From assembly GCA_020624805.1 (NCBI GenBank), contig JAHKVW010000029.1, forward strand, positions 1 through 64,000: DNA of 64,000 nt, written 5' to 3'. Each line of letters starts with the position of its first letter. Position 1 is the stretch's first letter. The translations under genes and the position numbers were made by a program. Of this stretch, positions 24,803 through 32,315 are shown one piece after another. This stretch comes from a bacterium (lineage in GTDB: Bacteria > Bacillota > Clostridia > Oscillospirales > Acutalibacteraceae). The notes under the pieces were generated by a model. That model was not told the origin of the DNA. It ran no database searches and was given only the letters and a program-made list of their open reading frames with translations.

Positions 24803-25060
24803 GTCAGATGACTGTTTACAGCGGAGACGATTTCAGTTTCCGTACCCTACGGAATAATTGATTTGCTCCGCATTTGAACGACATATTTCGGATAGATTTC
24901 GGGATGTCGCAAGCGTCATCCCCTACAGAATAATGGATTTGACGTTTTTAATGGATATATCCGCCGTTCTGCAGGTCGTCGAGGGCGCCGACCCCTACAG
25001 GTATGACCTGCTTTGCTTGAAAAAGAATGAAAAAATATTGAAAAAAGGAATAAATTCCCC
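24803..25060. repeat. Gap with two short CCCCTACAG repeats, no gene
   Basis: Contains CGTCATCCCCTACAG (24914-24928) and GTCGTCGAGGGCGCCGACCCCTACAG (24976-25001), relatives of the repeats near 94-103 and 661-670, each followed by similar sequence. Short frames here have no ribosome site. Confidence 0.45.
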
Positions 25061-25119
25061 TTGACAAACTCATTTATGTTTGATACAATATAGTTGCACA
25101 AGAGATAAAGGAGTGCAAC
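25061..25119 (+). promoter_or_regulatory. ohrR promoter with flanking operator-like inverted repeat
   Basis: TTGACA (25061-25066), 17 nt, TG-extended TACAAT (25084-25089). TACAATATAGTTGCA (25084-25098) has the look of an OhrR-type TACAAT/ATTGTA operator overlapping the -10. A further exact inverted repeat, GTTGCAC (25093-25099) and GTGCAAC (25113-25119), encloses the ribosome site. This suggests autoregulation, and possibly a hairpin over the site. Confidence 0.65.
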
Positions 25120-25123
25120 AGAA

Positions 25124-25567
25124 ATGGAAATGAGCTATAAAGAAGAAATGAAGCTCGAAAATCAGCTTTGTTTTCCGCTGTACGCGGCGGCACGGAGTGT
25201 GACCGCTTTGTACACGCCGTACCTCAAGCCGTTGGGGCTGACCTATACCCAGTACATCGTTTTTCTGGTGCTGTGGGAAAAGGACGGCATCCCCGTGGGT
25301 GAGCTCGGCAAGCGGCTGATGCTCGACAGCGGCACGCTCTCACCGCTTCTCAAAAAGATGCGGCAGGTGGGTTATATCGAAAAGCGCCAGAGCGCGGAGG
25401 ATGAGCGATCCTTTCTGATCACCCTGACCGACAAGGGCAGAGCGCTGCAGGAGCAGGCGAGGGAGATTCCGCGCAATGTCGGCGGCTGTATCGCGCTCAG
25501 TCACGAAAAAGCCGCTCAGCTATATCAACTGCTGTATGAGCTTCTGGAACACACAAACAGTAACTAA
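25124..25567 (+). CDS. ohrR: OhrR-type organic-peroxide-sensing MarR regulator
   Basis: A 147-aa winged-helix MarR protein. LENQLCFPLYAAARSVTALY carries the redox Cys (C16) in the same context as Bacillus OhrR; LTYTQYIVFLVLWE and LDSGTLSPLLKKMRQVGYIEK form the recognition helix region and DERSFLITLT the wing. Oxidation of this Cys by organic hydroperoxides releases DNA in the family. The target is almost certainly its own operon with glutathione peroxidase and flavodoxin, 18 nt downstream. No ohr gene is adjacent, which is different from Bacillus. Confidence 0.93.
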   Translation: MEMSYKEEMKLENQLCFPLYAAARSVTALYTPYLKPLGLTYTQYIVFLVLWEKDGIPVGELGKRLMLDSGTLSPLLKKMRQVGYIEKRQSAEDERSFLITLTDKGRALQEQAREIPRNVGGCIALSHEKAAQLYQLLYELLEHTNSN

Positions 25568-25585
25568 CCGAAAGGAGAATGACAA

Positions 25586-26131
25586 ATGAAAACAGTATAT
25601 GATTTTACGGTAAAAGACAGAAAAGGTAACGACGTGAGCCTGTCCGATTATAAGGGTAAGCTGCTTTTGATCGTCAACACGGCGACCGGCTGCGGATTCA
25701 CCCCGCATTATGAGCCGCTCGAAGCGATGTACCGCGATCTGCGCGATAAGGATTTTGAGATCCTCGACTTCCCGTGCAACCAGTTCGCGAATCAGGCGCC
25801 CGGAGATGAGGAGGAGATCCACAACTTCTGCACGCTGAAATTCGGTGCTGATTTCCCGCAGTTCAAGAAGATCGACGTCAACGGCGAGGATGCCGATCCG
25901 CTGTTTGCGTTCCTCGCGACAGAAAAGCCGTTTGAGGGCTTCGGTAAGGGTCTCAAGAACAAGGCGCTGAACAAGTTTGCCGACATGAACAACAAGGCGT
26001 TCGGCGACAAGGCATATATCAAATGGAACTTCACCAAGTTCCTCGTTGACCGCGAAGGTAACGTCATCGCTCGTTTTGAGCCGACCGTCGACATGAAAGA
26101 CGTCAGAAAAGCGGTCGAAGAAGCGCTCTGA
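25586..26131 (+). CDS. Glutathione peroxidase family thiol peroxidase
   Basis: A 181-aa enzyme. Peroxidatic Cys36 lies in NTATGCGFTPHYEPLE, in place of selenocysteine; FPCNQFANQAPGDEEEI supplies the conserved Gln, and IKWNFTKFLVDREG the Trp/Asn of the catalytic tetrad. A second Cys in HNFCTLKFG suits the thioredoxin-dependent form. GAAAGGAG precedes ATG. It reduces organic hydroperoxides in the cytoplasm and is co-transcribed with ohrR. Confidence 0.94.
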   Translation: MKTVYDFTVKDRKGNDVSLSDYKGKLLLIVNTATGCGFTPHYEPLEAMYRDLRDKDFEILDFPCNQFANQAPGDEEEIHNFCTLKFGADFPQFKKIDVNGEDADPLFAFLATEKPFEGFGKGLKNKALNKFADMNNKAFGDKAYIKWNFTKFLVDREGNVIARFEPTVDMKDVRKAVEEAL

Positions 26132-26139
26132 GGTGTCAT

Positions 26140-26553
26140 ATGAAAGTTGCAGTCAGATATTATACCAAAACCGGTAATACCGAAAAGCTGGCGAAAGCGG
26201 TCGCCGACGCGGTAGGCGTCAAGGCGCTGCCGATCAGCGAACCGATCAACGAGCCGGTCGACATCCTCTTTCTCGGTAACTCCTATTATGCGTTCAGCAT
26301 CGACCCCGAGGTGAGGGATTATATCCGCAGGCTTGAGAGCACCAAGGTGAAGCGTATCGTTAATTTCGGCTCCGCCGCCATGCTCAACTCCACATGGAAA
26401 AAGGTGAAGGCTGAGGCGGATAAGGTCGGCATCAAAATGGACGACCGTGAATTCCACTGCAAGGGTGAGTTCAAGGGACTGCATAAGGGCAGACCCAATG
26501 AGGACGATCTGAAGAAAGCTGCTTCCTTCGCGAGGAAGATCGTCAAGGCATAA
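26140..26553 (+). CDS. Flavodoxin-like protein
   Basis: A 137-aa protein with the FMN phosphate loop YTKTGNTEKLAKAV near the start, LFLGNSYYAF at the second strand and VNFGSAAMLN later: a flavodoxin fold. Third gene of the ohrR operon, 8 nt after the peroxidase. It may supply electrons during peroxide stress; this is inferred from context. Confidence 0.85.
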   Translation: MKVAVRYYTKTGNTEKLAKAVADAVGVKALPISEPINEPVDILFLGNSYYAFSIDPEVRDYIRRLESTKVKRIVNFGSAAMLNSTWKKVKAEADKVGIKMDDREFHCKGEFKGLHKGRPNEDDLKKAASFARKIVKA

Positions 26554-26574
26554 GCATCTTCTGAATATAACAAG

Positions 26575-26613
26575 AACCGGTAACTGATCATAGATCGTCA
26601 GTTACCGGTTTTA
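26575..26613 (+). terminator. Terminator of the ohrR operon
   Basis: A perfect 13-bp stem AACCGGTAACTGA (26575-26587) with TCAGTTACCGGTT (26598-26610), then TTAAT. Confidence 0.85.
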
Positions 26614-26632
26614 ATATATCAAAGATTTTTGT

Positions 26633-26652
26633 GGGAGGGGCTTGCTCCTCCC
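26633..26652. repeat. 20-bp imperfect palindrome, inverse copy of 7677-7696
   Basis: GGGAGGGGCTTGCTCCTCCC is the exact reverse complement of the copy in the thiamine leader, here followed by CGTGTACA. Confidence 0.6.
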
Positions 26653-26689
26653 GTGTACAATCAACAGCCAAAGGTAGAGAAAAGGATGA

Positions 26690-27805
26690 TCATTCCAAGT
26701 ATTGACATTCTTTGATCAGAGAAATGATCGGTAAATGCTGGGGACACGCGTCCTCACACTGACCGCACGCGATGCAGTCGCTCGCCTTGCCCTTACCCTC
26801 GGTCGCGATCCGATAGGCGTTTCTGCCGCCGTCCCAGTTGCCGGTCTCCTTATTCTTGACGGCAAAGACCCCGGGGATGGCGATATCCATCGGACAGCCG
26901 GAGACGCAGTATTTGCAGGCGGTACAGCCGATGGAGTTGTCCTTTTGCAGCTCCTTTTGCGCGGCGGCGATGACCTTGTATTCCTCGTCGCTGAGGGGCT
27001 GAAAGTCCCGCATATACGAAAGGTTGTCCTCCATCTGTTCGAGGTTGGACATGCCCGAAAGCACCGTGATAACGCCCTCGAGCGACGCGGCATAGCGGAT
27101 GCCCCATGACGCGTACGACAAATTGGGACGCGCTTCTTTGAACAGGCGCTTGATATCATCGTTCGGATTCGCGAGGGCGCCGCCCTTGAGCGGCTCCATG
27201 ATCGTCATGGACACATTGTGCCTGCGCGCGATCTCGTAACATTCCCCGGACGCGACGCCGGGATTATCCCAGTCGGCATAGTTGATTTGCAGCTGAATAA
27301 AGTCCACGTCGGGATGCTCGGTCAAGAGCATATCGAGCAGCATCGGGTCGCCGTGGAACGAGAAGCCGTAGTAGCGGATCAAGCCCTCCGCCTTTTTCTC
27401 ACGCGCGAAATCCCAGATCCCGAAATCCTCATACTTTTTATAATTGTTCCTGTCGAGCGCGTGCAGGAGATAGTAGTCGAAATAGCCCGCGCCGGTGCGC
27501 TCAAGACTGGTGTAGAACTCCTGCTTCGCGGTTTCTTCCGTCAGTCCCGGCATCGAAGCGTTGAGCTTGGTGCACAGGGTGAAGCTCCCGCGCGGATGAC
27601 GGTCGATCAGCGCTTCTTTGGTCACGCGCTCACTGTCGCCGTTATCATAGACAAAGGCGGTGTCAAAGTAAGTGCCGCCCGCTTCAATAAAGCGGTCGAC
27701 CATCTCTGCGACCCGCTCGGTATCGTTCGAGCCGTCCTCGCGTTTAGGCAGGCGCATCAGCCCAAAGCCGAGCTTGAATACCTCTTTTCCGAACCAATCA
27801 GACAT
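26690..27805 (-). CDS. Aldo/keto reductase with C-terminal 2x[4Fe-4S] ferredoxin domain
   Basis: A 371-aa oxidoreductase. N-terminal TIM-barrel aldo/keto reductase: GFGLMRLP, TYFDTAFVYDNGDSE (catalytic Asp/Tyr), YFDYYLLHALD, MEPLKGGAL. The C-terminal ferredoxin-like part has GCTACKYCVSGCPMDI and CIACGQCEDACPQHLP, ligands for two clusters. This combination is common in anaerobic Clostridia. The start is the ATG at 27805 (AAAGGAG at 6 nt), overlapping the DUF1893 gene by 8 nt. Last gene of a three-gene operon; substrate unknown. Confidence 0.92.
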   Translation of the reverse strand: MSDWFGKEVFKLGFGLMRLPKREDGSNDTERVAEMVDRFIEAGGTYFDTAFVYDNGDSERVTKEALIDRHPRGSFTLCTKLNASMPGLTEETAKQEFYTSLERTGAGYFDYYLLHALDRNNYKKYEDFGIWDFAREKKAEGLIRYYGFSFHGDPMLLDMLLTEHPDVDFIQLQINYADWDNPGVASGECYEIARRHNVSMTIMEPLKGGALANPNDDIKRLFKEARPNLSYASWGIRYAASLEGVITVLSGMSNLEQMEDNLSYMRDFQPLSDEEYKVIAAAQKELQKDNSIGCTACKYCVSGCPMDIAIPGVFAVKNKETGNWDGGRNAYRIATEGKGKASDCIACGQCEDACPQHLPIISLIKECQYLE

Positions 27806-28226
27806 GTTTTGCTCCTTTCCGTAACTCACTCAGGCGCTTTTTGAGCGCGATATATCCCTCTTCGGGATCGTCGATCCGGGCGACCGTCTGTTCCATCGGA
27901 CAGACGCCGTCACCCTTGCGGTTGATGATCTTTTCCGTTAATGTGGCGTAGGCGCAGGGGATCGCATACTGTTGCAGAAGGTCATAGCCTGCCCTCGACA
28001 TCACCTCGCCGTACACCTCGCGGATACCCGCTTTGATGAACAGCAATGCCGCCGCCTTGCCGACGATGATATCCGCGACAGCATAGCCGTGCAGATCGCG
28101 ACCTTCCTCCATAAAGCGGATCATCGGCGAGATACCCCGACCGTCATCGGTGAAGAATCTGCCGTCCCTGCACAGACAAATGCTGTGGCCGTCAAGGTTC
28201 GACTTCGCGATCTCGATATCAGTCAT
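27798..28226 (-). CDS. DUF1893 domain protein
   Basis: A 142-aa protein matching the DUF1893 pattern: ICLCRDGRFFTDDGRGISPMIRF, YAVADIIVGKAAALLFIKAGI, YGEVMSRAGYDLL, NRKGDGVCPMEQTVA. The GKAAA segment and conserved Cys suggest a cofactor- or nucleotide-related role, but the function is not known. It overlaps both neighbours by 8 nt, so translation of the three is coupled. Confidence 0.87.
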   Translation of the reverse strand: MTDIEIAKSNLDGHSICLCRDGRFFTDDGRGISPMIRFMEEGRDLHGYAVADIIVGKAAALLFIKAGIREVYGEVMSRAGYDLLQQYAIPCAYATLTEKIINRKGDGVCPMEQTVARIDDPEEGYIALKKRLSELRKGAKHV

Positions 28227-28800
28227 CTTTCTTTACCAAAATCGCGCGGATGGCGATGATCAGCAGCGGTACGACGATCGCCTGGATCAGCAGTCCGAAC
28301 CATCCCGCGCATATCTGTCCCCATATCATCTCCACAGAGAACGGCGCGACGCTTTGGAAGATCGCGACCATTCCGAGGAACACGGCGCGACCCGCGAGCT
28401 GAGCGAGGATCACGGCGGGGAATGCCCACAATCCGTTTTCATAGATCCTCTTCGAGAACAGTCCCGATACCAGCGCGAATACGGCGAGCTCCGCCATCAT
28501 GAACGGCAGTCTGGGCAGAGCGGGCATCGGATCGCCCATCAGCGAGGTGAACACAAAGCTGACGACGGGAGAGAGTACGCCGACAGCGAGCGCCCATTTC
28601 CATCCGAGCAGACAGCCGCCGATCAGTACCGGAAGGTACATCGGCAACAGCTGAACGCCGCCGGGTTGTCCGAGCGCGATATGGACGATCTGCGGCAGGA
28701 CGACCGCCAGCGCGATCAGACCGACGGACAAGATGGCGTTCAGGGTGAGCTTCTTTCGGGCAGTCGCGTTTTGTTTGGTCAATACGTTTTCTAACATCAA
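28219..28800 (-). CDS. ECF transporter S component (vitamin uptake)
   Basis: A 193-aa membrane protein with five to six helices. LNAILSVGLIALAVVLPQIVH, then LLPMYLPVLIGGCLLGWKWALAVGVLSPVVSF and MMAELAVFALVSGLF are typical of the substrate-binding subunit of energy-coupling-factor transporters. No EcfA/T genes are adjacent and no riboswitch precedes it, so the vitamin cannot be named. First gene of the operon with DUF1893 and the aldo/keto reductase. Confidence 0.82.
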   Translation of the reverse strand: MMLENVLTKQNATARKKLTLNAILSVGLIALAVVLPQIVHIALGQPGGVQLLPMYLPVLIGGCLLGWKWALAVGVLSPVVSFVFTSLMGDPMPALPRLPFMMAELAVFALVSGLFSKRIYENGLWAFPAVILAQLAGRAVFLGMVAIFQSVAPFSVEMIWGQICAGWFGLLIQAIVVPLLIIAIRAILVKKDD

Positions 28801-28921
28801 TATTCTCCTCTCGTCTTAGAAATCAGTATCATAATATGAATATATGATAACAAAGATCATTCGTCCGTGCAAGTGATTTTTGCCCGGTTGATGACGGAAA
28901 GTTGCGGGTTATTCATATTTA

Positions 28922-28950
28922 TTGACTTTGACGGTGAAATCACTTAAAAT
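28922..28950 (+). promoter_or_regulatory. Sigma-A promoter of the fumarate reductase operon
   Basis: TTGACT (28922-28927), 17-nt spacer, TAAAAT (28945-28950), 34 nt before the first start codon. Confidence 0.65.
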
Positions 28951-28983
28951 TGAGGTATCTGATTATCTCTATGAGGTGGGATT

Positions 28984-29532
28984 ATGAACATAAAAAAATG
29001 GAACGCGCGGCTGTCGCTGTTAACGGTCGTGCTGTTTTTGATACATGAAGGGTATCAGCTGTATGCCTACACCACCATGTATTACAACCCGGTTTTGTCA
29101 AAGGTCACGGGCTACGCGCTCACCGGCGCAATGGCGCTGCACGTGATCCTGTCGTTGATGAGCGTGTTCATCCTGCATGACGCAAAGAAGGTTGCTTACA
29201 AAAAGCTGAATATCAAAACCGTGCTGCAGCGCATCAGCGGGGTATTGATCGTACTGCTTTTGCCGCTGCATATTTTTTCATTCGGTATACTCAAAAGCAG
29301 TATCGGCGGGGTCGGGTACATCCTGACGGAGATCGCTCAGATCCTGTTTTACGCGGCGCTTTGTTGTCATGTCGCGTTATCCTTTTCCAATTCGCTCGTT
29401 ACACTGGGATACCTTGCGGATATGCGCAAAAAGCGTATCATCGACGTCATTGTCACCGTCATCAGCGTGATAATGTTTATCGCGGCAAGCGTGATCATCA
29501 CGTCGGCGCATACTATGATATTCAAAGGTTAG
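28984..29532 (+). CDS. Fumarate reductase/succinate dehydrogenase-like membrane anchor
   Basis: A 182-aa protein with four to five helices. Histidines sit in helix contexts: FLIHEGYQ, GAMALHVILSLMSV, LLLPLHIFSFG and LCCHVALSFSNSL, suitable as haem b ligands. It is followed by the flavoprotein and iron-sulfur genes, which identifies it as the cytochrome b-type subunit linking the enzyme to the quinone pool. Sequence similarity alone would be weak. Confidence 0.82.
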   Translation: MNIKKWNARLSLLTVVLFLIHEGYQLYAYTTMYYNPVLSKVTGYALTGAMALHVILSLMSVFILHDAKKVAYKKLNIKTVLQRISGVLIVLLLPLHIFSFGILKSSIGGVGYILTEIAQILFYAALCCHVALSFSNSLVTLGYLADMRKKRIIDVIVTVISVIMFIAASVIITSAHTMIFKG

Positions 29533-29543
29533 GCGGTGCTGAA

Positions 29544-31178
29544 ATGAAACATGTATTAGTGATCGGAAGCGGCATCGCCGGACTGAGCTGTGCCATCAAC
29601 TGCGCGCAAAAGGGGATGCAGGTCACGATGGTATCGCCGTTTCCCTCGGAGCGAGCCCAGTCTGTTTTAGCGGCGGGCGGTATCAACGCCGTGACCGCTT
29701 CCTGTGAGGTGGGCGACAGCGTTGACAGTCATATCGACGACACCCTCAAAGGCGGTTGTGATATCGCGGGCAAAGAGGCTGTCAGAGGCTTGTGCGAGAG
29801 CGCGCCCGACATCATCGATTGGCTCAAAAAGAACGGTACGGTCTTTACGACCGATGCCGACGGCAATGTCAGCAAACGCGCGTTCGGCGGTCAATCCTAT
29901 CGGCGCTCCTGTTTTTGCGGCGCCTCTACGGGCAAACAGATCGTGACCGCGCTCGTGATGGAGGCGAGAGGCTTTGAGGGCACGGGCAGGATCAAGCGTC
30001 GGCTTTGGGCGGATTTTTACAGTGCGCTGATCAAAGACGGCGAGTGCTTCGGCGCCGTATTATATAATGAAGCGACAAGAAAGCCCGAGGCGATCACAGC
30101 GGACTGCGTCGTCATCGCGACAGGCGGACAGAACGCGCTGTTCGGTAAGACGACAGGCTCCACCCAGTGCGACGGCTATGTTGCCGGAAAGCTCCTGACG
30201 CAGGGTGTGGAGCTGAAAAACCTCGAATTCATCCAATACCATCCCACGACCATCGAGACCGCGCAGAAGAGGATGCTGATCTCTGAGGCGGTCAGGGGAG
30301 AGGGCGGCAGGCTCTATATAGAAGAAAACGGTCGGCGCGTCTATTTTATGGAGGACAAATACGGTGAGCGCGGCAACCTCATGCCCCGCGATATCGTGTC
30401 GCGCTGTATCGAGGAAACCGGAAAACAGGTCTATCTGGATATCACCTTCCTCGGCAAAGAAAAGATATTGCAAAAGCTGCCCGAGGTCTATGAGCTGTGC
30501 AAAAAATACCGCGGGATCGACATCACCAAAGAGAGCATCCCCGTCACACCGTCGGTGCACTTTTTCATGGGCGGTATTGCGGTGAAGAACAACCACGAAA
30601 CCAATATCAAAAACCTCTACGCGATCGGAGAATGTGCCTCTATCTACCACGGCGCGAATCGTCTGGGCGGTAATTCACTGCTCGCGGCGATCTACGGCGG
30701 CAAGGTAGCGGCAAATTCCATCGAACAGGCGGAATCGAACGATACACCCAACGATTGGTCAAAGGAATTGAAAGAAGCGGAGGAAAAGCTGCGTTCTCTC
30801 AAAGGCTCCAAAAGCCCCTATCCCGTCAAATATATCCGCGATATGCTTGCCGAGACGATGCAGGAGGATCTCGGGATCGTCCGCGACGCCGATAAGTTAC
30901 AGAAGGGGATCGACGATGTGTCGTTCTATCTGTCCGTTGCGGATAAGATCCGCTTCGACAGCTCCGAGATGGCGTACTTCGGCTATAGCCTGAAGGATAT
31001 ATTGACGCTCGCCAAGGCGACCCTGCTCTGCGCGCTGAGTCGAAAGGAAAGCCGCGGCGCGCATTACAGAAGTGACTGTCCGGCGGCGTCGGACGCATAC
31101 AAAGCCGCCACTATCATTCGTTATGATAACGGCGAATTCACCACCTACCTCGATACGGAGGACAAGTATGAGAATTAA
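29544..31178 (+). CDS. Fumarate reductase/succinate dehydrogenase flavoprotein subunit
   Basis: A 544-aa flavoprotein. FAD-binding GSGIAGLSCAI at the N-terminus; SHIDDTLKGG holds the His (about 63) that carries covalent FAD in the family. HPTTIETAQKRMLISEAVRGEGG is the substrate/active-site region, and YAIGECASIYHGANRLGGNSLLAAIYGG is the second FAD motif. The start is the ATG at 29544, 11 nt after the anchor gene; the longer frame is rejected. In an anaerobe the likely direction is fumarate reduction. It overlaps the iron-sulfur gene by 11 nt. Confidence 0.93.
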   Translation: MKHVLVIGSGIAGLSCAINCAQKGMQVTMVSPFPSERAQSVLAAGGINAVTASCEVGDSVDSHIDDTLKGGCDIAGKEAVRGLCESAPDIIDWLKKNGTVFTTDADGNVSKRAFGGQSYRRSCFCGASTGKQIVTALVMEARGFEGTGRIKRRLWADFYSALIKDGECFGAVLYNEATRKPEAITADCVVIATGGQNALFGKTTGSTQCDGYVAGKLLTQGVELKNLEFIQYHPTTIETAQKRMLISEAVRGEGGRLYIEENGRRVYFMEDKYGERGNLMPRDIVSRCIEETGKQVYLDITFLGKEKILQKLPEVYELCKKYRGIDITKESIPVTPSVHFFMGGIAVKNNHETNIKNLYAIGECASIYHGANRLGGNSLLAAIYGGKVAANSIEQAESNDTPNDWSKELKEAEEKLRSLKGSKSPYPVKYIRDMLAETMQEDLGIVRDADKLQKGIDDVSFYLSVADKIRFDSSEMAYFGYSLKDILTLAKATLLCALSRKESRGAHYRSDCPAASDAYKAATIIRYDNGEFTTYLDTEDKYEN

Positions 31179-31842
31179 AATATTGCGCCAAATGTCGCCT
31201 GTCACGGAGCCGTATTGGCAGGAGTTCGAAGGCGATTTTGCAAAGGATCAGTCCGTCGCGGGTATGCTCGACGAGCTGAATTACAAGGATGATCTGTTCG
31301 ACGTCAACGGCGATCCCGCGCCGAGGATCCAGTGGGAGTGTTCGTGCCTGCAGGGAATGTGCGGCGCGTGCGCGATGGTCATCAACGGCAGACCCGCCCT
31401 CGCCTGTGAGGTCTTTTTGAGAGATATCAAGGGCGATACCGTGGTTATCGAGCCGCTGAAAAAGTTCGCGACCATCTCCGATCTGGTGGTCGACCGCGGC
31501 ATTATCCATCAAAATCTGAAAAAAGCGAATGTGTATATCGGAGAGTACGAGGGCGCCGATCCTAAGGAGTATGACCACATGTACGCGGCGGGCAAGTGCC
31601 TCAAATGCGGCTTGTGTCTGGAGGTTTGTCCCAACTATTCTGACGGCAGCAGCTTCTACGGCGCGGCATTCGCCAACGACTGCTTCCTGATCGCGTCACG
31701 CAGCAAATCCCGTAAAAAAGCGATCACGAAGTCATATCAAAAGAACTTTGAGCAGGGCTGTTCCAAGGCGCTGTCTTGTGTGGACGTCTGCCCGATGAAG
31801 ATCCCGACCCTCGCGTCGATCGCGAAGATGAACCGCAGATAA
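31168..31842 (+). CDS. Fumarate reductase/succinate dehydrogenase iron-sulfur subunit
   Basis: A 224-aa protein. The [2Fe-2S] ligands lie in WECSCLQGMCGACAMVINGR followed by PALAC. CLKCGLCLEVCPN and CSKALSCVDVCPMKIPT supply the [4Fe-4S] and [3Fe-4S]-type clusters. It transfers electrons between anchor and flavoprotein. CGGAGGAC lies before the ATG at 31168, inside the end of the flavoprotein gene. Confidence 0.94.
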   Translation: MRIKILRQMSPVTEPYWQEFEGDFAKDQSVAGMLDELNYKDDLFDVNGDPAPRIQWECSCLQGMCGACAMVINGRPALACEVFLRDIKGDTVVIEPLKKFATISDLVVDRGIIHQNLKKANVYIGEYEGADPKEYDHMYAAGKCLKCGLCLEVCPNYSDGSSFYGAAFANDCFLIASRSKSRKKAITKSYQKNFEQGCSKALSCVDVCPMKIPTLASIAKMNRR

Positions 31843-31853
31843 CGGGTGGCAAC

Positions 31854-32303
31854 ATGAAAATAACGTGTCAAAAACTGGACGATCATCATATACATGACCT
31901 TGCACAGCTATCGGGAGCACAGGGATTTCCGTATCCGATAGCGGAGGATACCGCGCGGATCTATTGCCGAAATCGGGACGCGTCCGATCCCGGTGTACAG
32001 ACCTACGGCGTTTTTGAGGAGGGTAAGCTCGTCAGCGTGATGACCGCCACCTATTGCGTGGTGTTTCCGTGCGACGACTCGCCGAGCGGTCGGATCGCGC
32101 ATATCAGCGGCGCGTATACACTGCCCGCTTATCGGCACAAGGGCTATGCGACCGAGCTGTTGACGGCGATCCAAGCGGACGCTGTCGCGTTCGGCGCGGA
32201 TTATCTGTGCTGTGACAGCACGGCGGACGGTCTGTACCGCAGCTTCGGGATGTACCCGACGTCGGATGACGAAACAAGAATGTGGAAAAAGCTCAATGAA
32301 TGA
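31854..32303 (+). CDS. GNAT family N-acetyltransferase
   Basis: A 149-aa protein with the acetyl-CoA loop LPAYRHKGYATELLTAIQADA and preceding strand IAHISGAYTLP. The C-terminus SFGMYPTSDDETRMWKK suits the final GNAT strands. It lies 11 nt after the reductase iron-sulfur gene and 12 nt before nhaC, within the same run of genes. Substrate unknown; its inclusion in this operon is unexplained. Confidence 0.87.
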   Translation: MKITCQKLDDHHIHDLAQLSGAQGFPYPIAEDTARIYCRNRDASDPGVQTYGVFEEGKLVSVMTATYCVVFPCDDSPSGRIAHISGAYTLPAYRHKGYATELLTAIQADAVAFGADYLCCDSTADGLYRSFGMYPTSDDETRMWKKLNE

Positions 32304-32315
32304 GGAGGAAAACAT

